NCBI GenBank assembly: GCA_963693305.1
Contig: OY855904.1
Span: 12,885,496-12,949,495, forward strand
DNA from: Meandrina meandrites
Lineage: Eukaryota; Cnidaria; Anthozoa; Scleractinia; Meandrinidae
Length of the DNA stretch: 64,000 nt
Direction: 5' to 3'
Below, piece after piece: positions 11,472 through 23,120 of this stretch. The notes below the pieces were generated by a model, which made no database searches, was not told the origin of the DNA, and was given only the letters and a program-made list of their open reading frames with translations. Numbering within the stretch: the stretch's first letter is position 1; each line of letters opens with the position of its first letter. Both the position numbers and the translations under genes were made by a program.

Positions 11472-13240
11472 TATCTAACAATCGATCAAAGAGCAGCCGA
11501 ACGAACACCTTACCGTCTGTCTGGCCATGGGACTGCATGGGAGCAAAACAGAGCAAAGATAAGCCCTTTCCCCTCTATTGTACTACATTTGTATAATTTT
11601 TCTGCGGCATATTGGTTTTCTGAAAAATGAAATGCTTTGCAAATGAAGCTAAATGAGCAACACGCTTTCGCATGCACTACATAACAAATTAAAAACGTGA
11701 CTAGCCAGATTTCACACATGTGGCCCAAGCTCACGCTGAGAGGAGTTATGCGCGAAACGTGACTTTTGCCCTGCGCCTTATGGAGGTGTTGTGTTACAAC
11801 TGTTCGTATTTATAAAGGTTTGTATGGGAAAACACGCATTCTGATTTACAGCGAAATATTATGACAGTTTGACAATTATATCAACTTACCTCGATTCACT
11901 GTTGTCTCGACTGTTGTTATCTCATTTCTCAAGCCGATTCGACGCCAGTTAGTCTAGTTATACCATTTTGAGTTTCCACTGCTAAGAATTTCATCACATG
12001 TTTACACCCGGGATCGGGAATGCATTGTTAGTTAACTTATATCGCCTCAATGATCTTTATTAATGTCATCGGTTTTTGAACACTCGGATATTTTTTCAGC
12101 ATAATGAAACGAGCTGTTTACTTTTTAGGACTATTTTGTAGAATGCAAAATACGAGTATCCTAGCTGAAGAGGTAGATTCATTCCTAGACGTGAGCAGAC
12201 TCAAGTCGCTATAGGTTCACAATACAACGGAGCAATTCTGATAATTTCAAGCACTTTATAAATTGCGAAGGGTTTTTGGTGAACGAGTCCAAAATGGTGA
12301 AACACCTGATGAAAACAATGTTATTTTGTACACTTTTGTATTTATAATAACACTAACAAACATGATCGCTTAAATTGTCAAGCATTCTTGTCCAAGTGTT
12401 GCATCATTTCTGCTTCAAACTGGTGCTCATACTTCATGCAAAATAGTCGTAGGCTCGAAGAGACCTTTGATTTCTTCATAAAATCGACACCTTGGTTGAT
12501 TGATTACAGACGTTTCTCGTCTCCCGCGAGACCACGTTGTCTTTGGGTTTGATTCGCGTGGAAGTATTTTTACGTGGGCCTTTTAAAATATCTTGAACAG
12601 ACCCACCGAACAGTTGATTCATTAAAGTATTGTAAGGGCTTATTCAAGTGAAAAATTAAGAAAAGAGACGGTAATAGTCATTCTGTAGGCATGTGGAAGT
12701 GGTACAATGTTCTATTAAAGGTATATGATAGGGGCACCTTTTCTGTCAAAAATAGCACATGAAAGGGTAAGGGGTTGGATCCTGGGGCGGAGCATCCACG
12801 TATAAAAAAATTTTTTAGTAGCCCCACCGGGTTAAGTGCGAACTTGAAATCACGTCGCATAAATTCGCTTCAAAAGTTCGCAAAACTCAGAGATATTTTT
12901 GATCGCCACCCGTAAAAAACCGCATCACGAAGCCCAGTAGATTTACCGAAAGGAACAGCCATAAATTCGCTTCAAAAGCTCCCATCGTCTCGATATTTCA
13001 CCTAGAGTATGCTCGATAGGTGCCCTATAAACCAATCCTTCCCTTCATCGCCGGCAAACAAATTTAAGTTCGCAAATCTCACTAATATTTTACATCGCGG
13101 CTTGTCGAAAACAATGAAGCCAAGATACCTCGCTTCAAAAGCTCCCATCGCCTCGAGATTACATGTACAGCATGTTAGATGGTTCCCTTAACCATTGCTT
13201 CCCTTAAATACGACAGAAGGAGGAAGGCTTACCTTTTCTT
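11472..13240. other. Gene-free stretch with dispersed repeat copies
   Basis: No exon is recognised. About 12430-12690 is the second copy of the 4190-4640 repeat. The phrase CGCTTCAAAAG occurs at about 12866, 12968 and 13131 with similar following sequence (ctcccatcg.ctcga), at uneven spacing, so it is a loose local repeat and not a satellite. Confidence 0.45.
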
Positions 13241-13507
13241 TCAGATGATAAAGCGTTCATTCGATGTAAGTACAGCATTCTTCCCGCGGCTGATCGATTT
13301 GTCGTCGTCCAAATGATGTCCCAACGATACCTTATTTGCCGTTGCTTTTAATATTTTGAAGCCCATTTCTTTGCAGTCGAGTATTCTTTTGCTCATTTCC
13401 TTTTCGTTTTTAAGCTGTAAAGGTGTATTTAATTTGAACAAGGATGAAACGGAAGGAAAAAAAAACACCTTGATAATTTTTGCGTCGTGCGACACGACAG
13501 ACGCCAT
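13241..13507 (-). CDS. Weak candidate gene, 5' exons only
   Basis: ATG at 13507 opens MASVVSHDAKIIK followed by GTG. A pyrimidine-rich acceptor (cctttacag) then precedes a lysine/glutamate-rich segment, KNEKEMSKRILDCKEMGFK, that ends AAG before GTATCG, as a spliced coiled-coil protein might. The frame is also open right through (88 aa). No downstream exon was found, and I do not recognise the protein. It faces away from the MOV10-like gene that starts about 530 bp to its right. Confidence 0.3.
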   Translation of the reverse strand: MASVVSHDAKIIKVFFFPSVSSLFKLNTPLQLKNEKEMSKRILDCKEMGFKILKATANKVSLGHHLDDDKSISRGKNAVLTSNERFII

Positions 13508-14036
13508 TTTGAATTATGTTGATCACTCATCGAGCAAAAACTCCCACCTTTGCCCTATCCCCCAAATATATGCACAGAAGACATTGACACTGCTTTGAGG
13601 ATGGAAGCAATCCTAGCAGGGGAGGTGGGAAAAATGTGTTTAAACCAGGTTTAATGCATAAATTAATTGCCTAACAGAATGGAGTGAGTGGACTTACGTC
13701 ATACCATGAGGTAAAAAGGAATCTGTCTTTAGTTTACGTTCTGTTAAAGGAGACACAAAGTCTGCTTTAACTATGATTTAGTACCTATGATTAAATATTC
13801 GTTTTATATCTCTCACTACTGACGATGAATCAAAGGGGCAAAATCATGTAGCATGTTGTCGAAATCTTGCTGCAATATGTTATTCCTTTTGCATCAACGT
13901 AGGTGGAGTTACAATTATCCTGGAGAAGAAATTTCCAGTATATTAATTTTGTTAGAGTAGTTTGAAAAGTATCGATTTAAGTGTAATACCACTCCCATTG
14001 CAGCCCTTCGTCAAAACAGTGTTTCCAGCTGGGCGA

Positions 14037-17000
14037 ATGAAAGTTGGCAGAACCATTGATCAGGAGAAAATTATAGCACATACCTTTGTCAAGTTTCTGG
14101 AAGATGAAAATCTGAAGGAAGACATGTTTGTGCACGAGTTAAGGGAGATTTATCAAGTAGAGTTTCGTTCGTTGTACGATACACTTGGTATGTCCTTCTC
14201 AAAACTTCTCAACACGCTGACGTATCATCTAAACCTGTGCCAACAAATTCAAGATCGTGTCATCTTTGGTGGTGGAGATGCCGCAGCTCTTCAACTCTTA
14301 GCTGACGACTCTGGCGAATCGGAGGAAGATGAATATGATTTTGTCAGCTACAGGCATGGAGCTTATTACTGCAGGATTTGTAAAAGAGATCTTGGAAGTG
14401 AAGATGCTTACAGAAATCACCGCGCCGGTGTGAAACATCGACAACAGCATATCCTTAGAAAGATTCGGAAATCACTTGACAAGTAAGTAGAACTACACTT
14501 TTAACAACTAAAGAACATTTGTTTTTAAACTGTTAGCTCTAGGATAGCTATACAACTTCATATTATTGCTAACTTACCTTGTCATCTCCAGTAATTTTAT
14601 ACATTAATAACTGTACAACAAAAAGGGAATGAATAAGTCAATTATTTTGAGAACCATCGTAGGAAATAAATCCACCAGAAACAATATTACTAAAAAGTCA
14701 AATTTGATATACTGACATTAAAACACTTCTCTGTAAACAGAGGATCGTATGACTCATATCCTCCTTGTTTTATTTTTTTTGTCGCACAGGTCGGAACTTA
14801 TCTTTGACAAAAACGGGATAAGGGTCACTTCAGACCCCTGTGGAGACGAAAATGGCGTCATAGAATTAAGAGTTGAAAGCGGAAAATACGGACAGATTGT
14901 GTTGGTTATTGAGAATACTGGCGACGAGATAATCATCCTGAAGCACATCACTCTCCTGTGGAGCGTCAAATTCTTTGACTATTCAGAAATATCCCGTATT
15001 GGACCTTATGAGGGTCAACTCTTTCCAGGTAATTCTTTGTTTACTTACACTAGTGAGTATACTTGCTTCCCAATCGTTTTGTTCCATGATAAGAATGATC
15101 TATATCTAAAATCCTTTCGCATTGGCACTACATTGTCAAGCCGTCAGGTGATAGAATAATGAAACTCATAAATTGTTAGGCTGTGCACCTCCAAACAACC
15201 ATGTAACCTCCCTAATACAGCAGAACCCATTTTGGGGAATTGTTGTACTCGAACAGGTCCCTCTGTTCCAAAATAAGGTATAATGGTCTCTTTATGTACA
15301 CCTCCCCCACCGTAGAAGATGGTGTCTTGATTTTATAGTCCCTCACTCCACCAGAGGTAAAAACTAAGACAAAGGAAAAACCTCTCTGTGTCACTTTACC
15401 AGCAATCATCACGCACACAGAACTTAGGTTTCGACCATGACGCCCATCTGATAGGTGTACCTTGCCTGCCCCCCTAGAGACCCCCTGCACAGAGTGGACC
15501 CGCTTTCTGTAGGAGTAAAGTTGTTACGATCACTTCCCTCTTAATCAGCTATACCTTATGGACATCAACTGGACGTTTTTATATACACAGCGAGCATTGA
15601 TACAATAAATTTTCGCTAATGAAGTGAGTTTTTTTAAGGTGATCACCGGAATTTCTTAGTTTGATCATTTTACTTGTCTTATGTCCGCAAAAAAACCTCT
15701 CTTCTGAGAATCATTTCATGTACTTGGAGAGGAACTGAAGTAGATCATACGCTGAAAAATAGTCATGAGTGTGGATTCGGTTTGCAAATGTCCTGGAGCC
15801 TGCGATCGATCGTCAGAACAACCTTACCGTTACAGTTCAACAGTTTTTGGAACAATTTTATGGATGTTTGACTATAAAACTAGCCTGCGAATACAACCGC
15901 TTCTCATTCGCTCCCGCTACTACGTGCGAAACGCGAAGAGTGATCATCGCGAAATGCCAAACCGGCCGGGAGCGATGAGAGGCCGCTGTATTCGCAGGCT
16001 ACTATAAAGCATAAAGATATGGATTTGTTTTCTACAGGTTGTTCCAAGAGGTTCCTGATTGGCTGCAAACGCAGGGAGTATGGCTATTCCTACGTTCCTG
16101 GTGTGCTCACGTTCGAGACTGTAGACGGCATGGAGGAATTTCACATCCTGAGGTTTCTGTCCGTACGCATTGTGAGTGATCTTTACGATGATTTGAAGCA
16201 GACTTCAGAGTACAGACCTCCCCAACAGGCACGGGAAATTCCCAGGGATGTCTTCACTGCACGGGGCATACCACTTCCATCGTAAGTTCACATTGAAAAC
16301 CCCTGACTAAAATGCTTCGTTAATTAGAAAAAGGGAAAATATGTTTCCTTGACTGTAAAGCGGGTAGGTAACAAAATTGAATCAGTTTTGATTAACCCTT
16401 AACATACCAACTACGCATATTTGCGTAGAAAACACCAGCAGTGATTAAAAGATCTGTAGCTTTCACATATCTGGACACATGACAGTAATGATCCCTTGTT
16501 ATTTCAAAGTGATAATTTTCATAGCTTTAAAAGCCAACTAACTGACTACAGCTCTAGATTTCCGTTGTATATGGTTGATTGTTCTGAAGCAAATCCGAAA
16601 ATACTCGTTTTCTACTTCATAGGACAACAACAAAAACACACATCTTTGTCTCCAATTTTTTTAATGAAAAAATAATTCTGAACCCAAAATTGTACATTTG
16701 CAGCAAACGTCAAGCCTATTTCTTTCCGTTCACCAAGAAAAATTCTCACCAATCTTTCAGCAGACTGAGCAATTACCATTCGATCAGAGCAATGCTTGCA
16801 AACTTGGAATTTCCTTATTGGTGACCGAAAGGAATGCCTGGGTAAGACAGCAATGTCGGCGAAAGCAAGTCCACCTACCTCAATTTCATACATTTTTTAT
16901 AAGTGTCGAGCCACCCAATCCTACCAGCAAAATACTGCACCGACTGCATTCTTTGGAAGTCAAAAGTTGTCCAAATTGCCTTGGCAGGTCTCGGAATCCA

Positions 17001-20000
17001 TCCACAGAACGGCCAGAGAGACAACTTTACTCATGAACCGCCATGTTTTGATGCAAATGTTTTTGGCGTTCCAATCATCGTCAAATCATCTCTCACCTCT
17101 GGTTTCTTTCAGACGTTTGCCTTTACCCACCATTCTAGCTTAATGATGCCAGCCTGGGGGCTTCTGCAGTGGAAAATGACTCGAAAAAACACTTATAAAC
17201 GTAATTTTTGCCAAATTCGAGCACGTATGCTCGCTTAACAAGAAAGCAACGGCTGAATCAACCTCGTTCCCAGGGTCCTCTCTATATCTCTAGAGAAAGG
17301 ACCCTGGTTGCGGCTGGTCACGTGATCTGCTAGATTTTAGCAGATTCCAAAGAAATGATTTAAGGGAGGGGTAGGAAAGGTAAAAATTGTCTTAACATAG
17401 CTGAAGTACCGAGCCCGGTAGGGAGTGGAAATTGTAACATTAAAATGACATCGCTTGGAGTGCGGGACAACCTTTGTGCTTTCGGTGAGTCTTTTAACGA
17501 GAATGTCCACTCGGAATTTTCAAGCGACTCCAAAAAAGAATTCTGAGGTATCTGTCCCGGTAACTCCAAAAAAGATTTTTAAAGCATCAGTCCCAGCAGA
17601 TTTTTAATAGTACATTGCAGGCTGTGCAAAGCAGTTGGGGACAGCACATGGTCAGAAAACCTTTTTTCACGGGCAAATCGACGCTTATGAGAGCTGCTAC
17701 ACTACTGAAATCGACCACTGTTGGCTGCCGCATCGATGCCGCAGAAGATATCTTTGTCGGGTCAAACTTTGATACAAGATAAATATATAGATTTAAGATA
17801 AATATATACAGTGGAACCCCGTTAATACGGACACCAAGGGGGCAGGCCAAATTGTCCGTATTAACGGGGTGTCCGTATTAAAGGGACACTGTCACGGGCA
17901 TTTTTTGACTTTTTTAGTAAAACGGCACCAAAATGTACGACTAAGTACTTTCAACCATGCAGGAAATGCTCCTAGAACGTAAAGGGAAGGATATCTAGCA
18001 AATAGTTTAAAGAAGAGGGTGACCGTTAATAGTTTTCATCAATTTTTCCAAACCACAAGGACAGAACTTGAAAAAGTCAGGCTGACTTTTTCAAGTTGAG
18101 ATCAAAAGCTCCCGATGATATCACGGTGATATCATTCTAAATTTAGCTTCAGTACACTGGTATAGTAATTTTAAGAAAACTTGACCACTGTTAATAGGTT
18201 TCCAGTGGTGTAAACATGTTTTTGGGCTGTTGAATTTTTGAAGTTATGCTCGTGACAGTGCCCCTTTAAGCGGGGTCTCAGAAAAAAGTCACGGATACAT
18301 GTTTTCTCGACGCAAAGACGAAGGCAAACGTTTTTACGGCAACAAAACGTTGTTTAATTGTACTCTAACTGTAACAAATGCAAACTATGAACTCTCTGAC
18401 TAAAATTAATAGTTTTTACGAAAACCTTACGATCTAGTCATACACTCAAACTAAAGTTTAATAAACTCAACAGTGGAATTATTTGACAATGTCGCAATTT
18501 TACTATATACAAGAAATAAAACGCATTTAAACAGCAACAAAACGTTTTCTATAAAGTTTCCTTTGTAACTGAAAATGGTAACGGTTCCAACCGATTTGAA
18601 AAAGTCGGTAACTTAACTTTGCACGGAAGCTTTTAGCTTGCGACTCAAGCGATAGCTGCAAGCAAAAACGCAAAGAAAGTGACAGGGTCAAACACCGGAA
18701 GTCACGCTATTAAGCTTCTCTCTGTAATAAAATGGTTTAAACTCTTCGAATTCTGTCATTATTTGACCAGGGTTCAATGTCTTAAGTTAGAAAATAATCG
18801 TGACAATTAAAATTCACAGTGCACAGATAAATAGTGTCCGTAAAACGGGGTTGACAATGTATAAGAGTTTGTCACTCGGGACACGGAAAAGTGTCCGTTG
18901 TCCGTATTAACGGGTGTCCATATTAAAGGCACATGGTCAGCTGGTGCACATGCGCATTAGATACCATTTCACAGCTAATTTGCATATCACACTTCATCAC
19001 AAGACGCGCGAGCGAAGAACGGAAACTGAAAAGCGCATCAACAAAACTTGTCGAATCGAAGTATTTGCGAATCAAAGTAGTGGTTATATACATGTTACAT
19101 TATTAGAACACTGATTTTATTGAAACCATGGAGAATTTACCGATGGACTTGTACAGGGAAAGGCTAGTGTCCACGAATGCCTCTGAAGTCGAAGAAATAT
19201 CAGTAGAGGTGAGAAACACAAGTGATCGCAGTCATTTCTGCTCTCGACTGGATATTTTGCTTTTATAATTTCCTTTTACAACTTTCACTCTTTCTGTGAG
19301 TTGGCATGTTGTTTGTGCGAATCTCAGGATCTTTTTTCTAGCACCATACGATGCATCAAAGTGTGTATCGTTACCTTGGCGTAATTGTTTATATTTCGCC
19401 GCGCCGCGTTTGTATTTGCTCGTGTAGTTGAAATTATTCAAATTAAAATGCAGGCATTGAAACTTGACTCAGTTGTAATGTGAAATGGAACAGGCAGGTC
19501 ATCATTCCTAACGATATTGAAGAATTAAAGTAGAGCTTATAACATTATTTGTTGTGTTGTTGTATTCGTTTGAGCTCCAAATCGAGCAGCGTCAATGACG
19601 CCAAGTTCGAATCGTTCACATACTGCATGGACCTTTTGCCAGGTCGAGAAACGCGAGTTTGCAAACATATATAATGGTGATTTTGCTGTCCAATGTTTTT
19701 GGTTAATTTCTTTCATTATTTTGGTCAACGCAGGCGATTCTGTCTGCCCGGCGCTTTCACGCTTCCCACCTCTTCTTTTCATGTTCGTTTGGAGACACGA
19801 TCCATACTGTTTTTAACCAAATATGATAAAGTAATAGCATCGGATGACCAAAAGGACACTCAGAAACAGGTTTTCAGTGAAGGATGCAAAATCGAGTAAG
19901 ACACTGGGAAGATTGAAGCGGATTTTGAGATGTATTCGAAGCGTATTTTTGATTTCGGGTTGAGGTGGACTTTTTTCAAAGTGAGAAAACTAGGGTCCAG

Positions 20001-23000
20001 GTAAGCGCGGCCACAAAGCTGACCATGTCCCTTTAAGCGGGTTGATTTAAGAGAAAATGTATGAGGTTTTCGTCGGGACCAACGAAACTGTCCGTAATAC
20101 CGGGGTGTCCGTATTAAGCGGGTGTCCGTAGAGCGGGGTTCCACTGTAGATTGTTTAATCATTTGCTTGAGTTTACAATGTTTCTTAACAAGTGGCCACA
20201 GTTTTTATAAGCGTATACGGTTGCCCATATAGGTGCAAGATAAATTTAAAACTGAATATCTTACGGCAGAATAAATTTGCTCACAAGAAAATAAATTATC
20301 TCCAGACACAACAAAATATACTCACGGCAATAGAAGTTTCTTTTTGACACATACCTTACTTTTCTGGCCTGTACTGAACTGGCTCTCATTAATAAAACTT
20401 CTCTCCGTTAATATCTTGCCGTGTGCTTGATGAAGGCGAAGAAATTTGTTTTGATTTTACTTCAAAACAGACAGGCGTAAGTTAATTTTAGTCAAGTCTT
20501 TCTGTTTGCCGTCGCTTCGAAAAACTACACCTGTACATGTATAAATTGTAGGAGTTTCTTTTAAGAAAATTCACGGCTTAAACGGAAGCCAGAATAGTAC
20601 GGTGGCCCACAACTCTAAACAGCAACAGCGAATCTCGCCGCAAAACAAAATAAACACACTACACACAAAATCAACTCACAGCAAAATAAAAACAAAACTT
20701 ATGGCAAAACAGACTCTCCTCGCGGCTAAAACGCGGCTAAAAAAATCAGTGAACTTATACCACAACAAAGAAACTCACGGCAAAGCAAACAACAACAAAG
20801 AAACTCACGGCAAAGCAAACACAAGTCACGGCAAAACCAAACGAACACACGGCACAACAACGAAACTCACAGCAAAATAAACTCAACTCTCGGCAAATGA
20901 CAAACTCAAGTCAAGCCAAAACAATGTCAACTCGCTGCCAAACAAAATGAACACAACAAAGATTGAAAGAAACTCACAGCAAAACAAACTGAGGTCACGG
21001 AAAAACGAAACGAACTCCTTGCACAATAACAATACTCACGGCAAAAAAACTCAACTCAAGGTAAAACAAACTCATTGACCTGCTATCCCTCTCGGACAAC
21101 ATTCGAGGCAAAACCTGGAAGAACAAGGATTTCCCGTACCCTGTTGAAAGCACTGACACCAACTCTTTTTTTAGAAACAAACTCTCCAAGCAAATAACCT
21201 ATTTAACCTTCAGGATAATGCTGTAATAGCCAGTCGAAAGGAGCGCGGATTGAACACAGCTTAGAAATTCAGCTTAGAAAATCCCGCTCTACGTTTATCC
21301 CTCCCCTAGATAGTATGTGTTGTACTATCGACAAAATTTTGTCGAGGAGCAGCCCTCCCTGCGGTTTTGGTTTGTCACCCAGATCACGTGACCAGCCGCA
21401 ACCAGGGTCCTTTGGTCCTTTCTCTAGAGATATAGAGAGGACCCTGGGAACGAGGTTGCGGCTGAATGCTGACGTCACAATGAAAATTTGAGCCCTCAGT
21501 GTTTTGAAACAGCACAAATTTTTACTTGAGCTTCTTATATGCAATCACGAAATTCGACAGATGGCCTAAGACCAGAAAACGGCTTTAAAAATAATCCTGA
21601 TGCTTGGTATTTTAAGGGTTAAGACTTGCTGAACGCGTTCTCCAAACGAACTGAATTATAACGTATTGCGATCTGTCTGTATCTTGCAGGATAGCGAGAA
21701 ATGGCCTGATCATGGAAAAGCTGGAGCCTTACAAAATTCCTTTCACCGTTAAGGCCCAGGTCGTCAAGAGTAACCAAGTCCGAGAGGGACTGAGGTAAGA
21801 AGTTCTGTAAATAAGTATCGTGTATAATCCTCAGGGAAGCTTCAGACCAAACTCCGGCTTCACCAGCCCCACCCTTAGAAATTGTAATTTGAGCAAGAAA
21901 CAGACTTACTGTAGTCCAGTAATCAGAGACTGGAGCAGTCTCTCAAAGCTGAATGTAAGCGTAGCGAGGAAATCTCACCATAAAAATAACAGCCAAAAGA
22001 AATGTGAATATTTGAACTAAACGGAAACTGCAGTTCACCTGCCTGCATGCTTTTCTTCGGTTTCAGGGAGCGACTGGAAAAGAAGTTGAATTTCGACAAC
22101 TATAAAGAAAAGTTCAGTTTGCTTCTGCATGTAGAAGAACTTCAAATGCAAAAGGACATCAGGAATTACGACATGAAGGGAGTTGTTTTCAAACAGGAAA
22201 GAGGAGACAGACGGTTTCTCATCTTAGAGGTGAGTCTCTGTATATTGTTAGCAGTGTTAATTATAACAAATGTTTATTTCCCTTTACGCATGTCTTCATG
22301 TTAAGGATTAAAACGTTGGTGCGAAAAAAATCTCCCACCATAATTACACCTCTAACACTTGCAAGTTTCGGTGACGGATCTGGAGGTATTCAACAGATGG
22401 GGTAGGGACGCTGCCCCATAGATCCTCCATTGAGTTGCATAACCGAACTTACTGCAAGATGCGTAAGCCTGCTGGACGAATCCAAACCTATTCTAATTTT
22501 TAGATTCATATCTAACTGAGAAAGTAGCCAAATTATTCTTTTTCAAACGTTGCCTGTAAGAAGCGAAAAAAGAAAAGCTTTAACACCAAGTTTTACGTTT
22601 CCTAGTTTTGGTACTGTCCGAAACTGAACTGATGCAGTGTTAGGCGCCTTTCGCCTTAATGCAGAAAACCTCACCATCGACAAGTGTATCGAGAGATGGA
22701 TTCTGGATTCCACTAACAATGATTTATTTATGTCGTATTTAGGTACCAGGCCTTGCCGAAAACCGTCCGTCTGTGTTACGTGGTGACAGAATCTTTGCTT
22801 ACGAGCCAGGTGTGCTGCAGCGACGATACGAAGGAATTGTGCACAAAGTTCAACTATTGGACGTGAAACTTGGGTTTGATTTGAAAAAGTATGTAATACA
22901 TGTAATGTGAGTGCATTAGGAACAGAACAAGCATGTTCCCATCTACAGCTTTCGCGTTAACTGGTCGGCGGCCAAGACAGGAAGCAAGAGGCTCCAGGCC

Positions 23001-23088
23001 ATGGTTGTTCAAAGGATGGATAACGCTATCCACCGGATAAATCGCTATCCAGTGAATAAGTGTTGACAAAACAAACTATGCTATCCAC

Positions 23089-23120
<32 letters not shown>

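Larger units (their letters stand above)
17809..20146. mobile_element. Tc1/mariner-Tigger-like non-autonomous element with two nested insertions
   Basis: Left end CAGTGGAACCCCG and right end CGGGGTTCCACTG are inverted repeats, each bordered by TA (17807-17808 and 20147-20148), the mariner target duplication. Subterminal GTCCGTATTAA units recur at both ends. No transposase is left. Two other elements sit at TTAA sites inside (17882-18265 and 18927-20032), leaving about 0.85 kb of the host element. It lies in intron 3 of MOV10 copy 1. Confidence 0.8.

Noticed and set aside
13962..14036. Upstream extension of the MOV10 copy-1 frame to 13962
   Set aside because: The extension begins at TTG, not ATG, and spans likely splice acceptors at 14003 and 14028. 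The first ATG at 14037 lines up with the start of copy 2.
20602..20880. 92-aa open frame
   Set aside because: It is the A/C-rich repeat read as protein; its composition is only Lys/Thr/Asn/His from the repeat unit.
20602..21075. CRISPR-like array of repeats and spacers
   Set aside because: Units are degenerate, spacing is irregular and there are no unique spacers. The DNA is eukaryotic.
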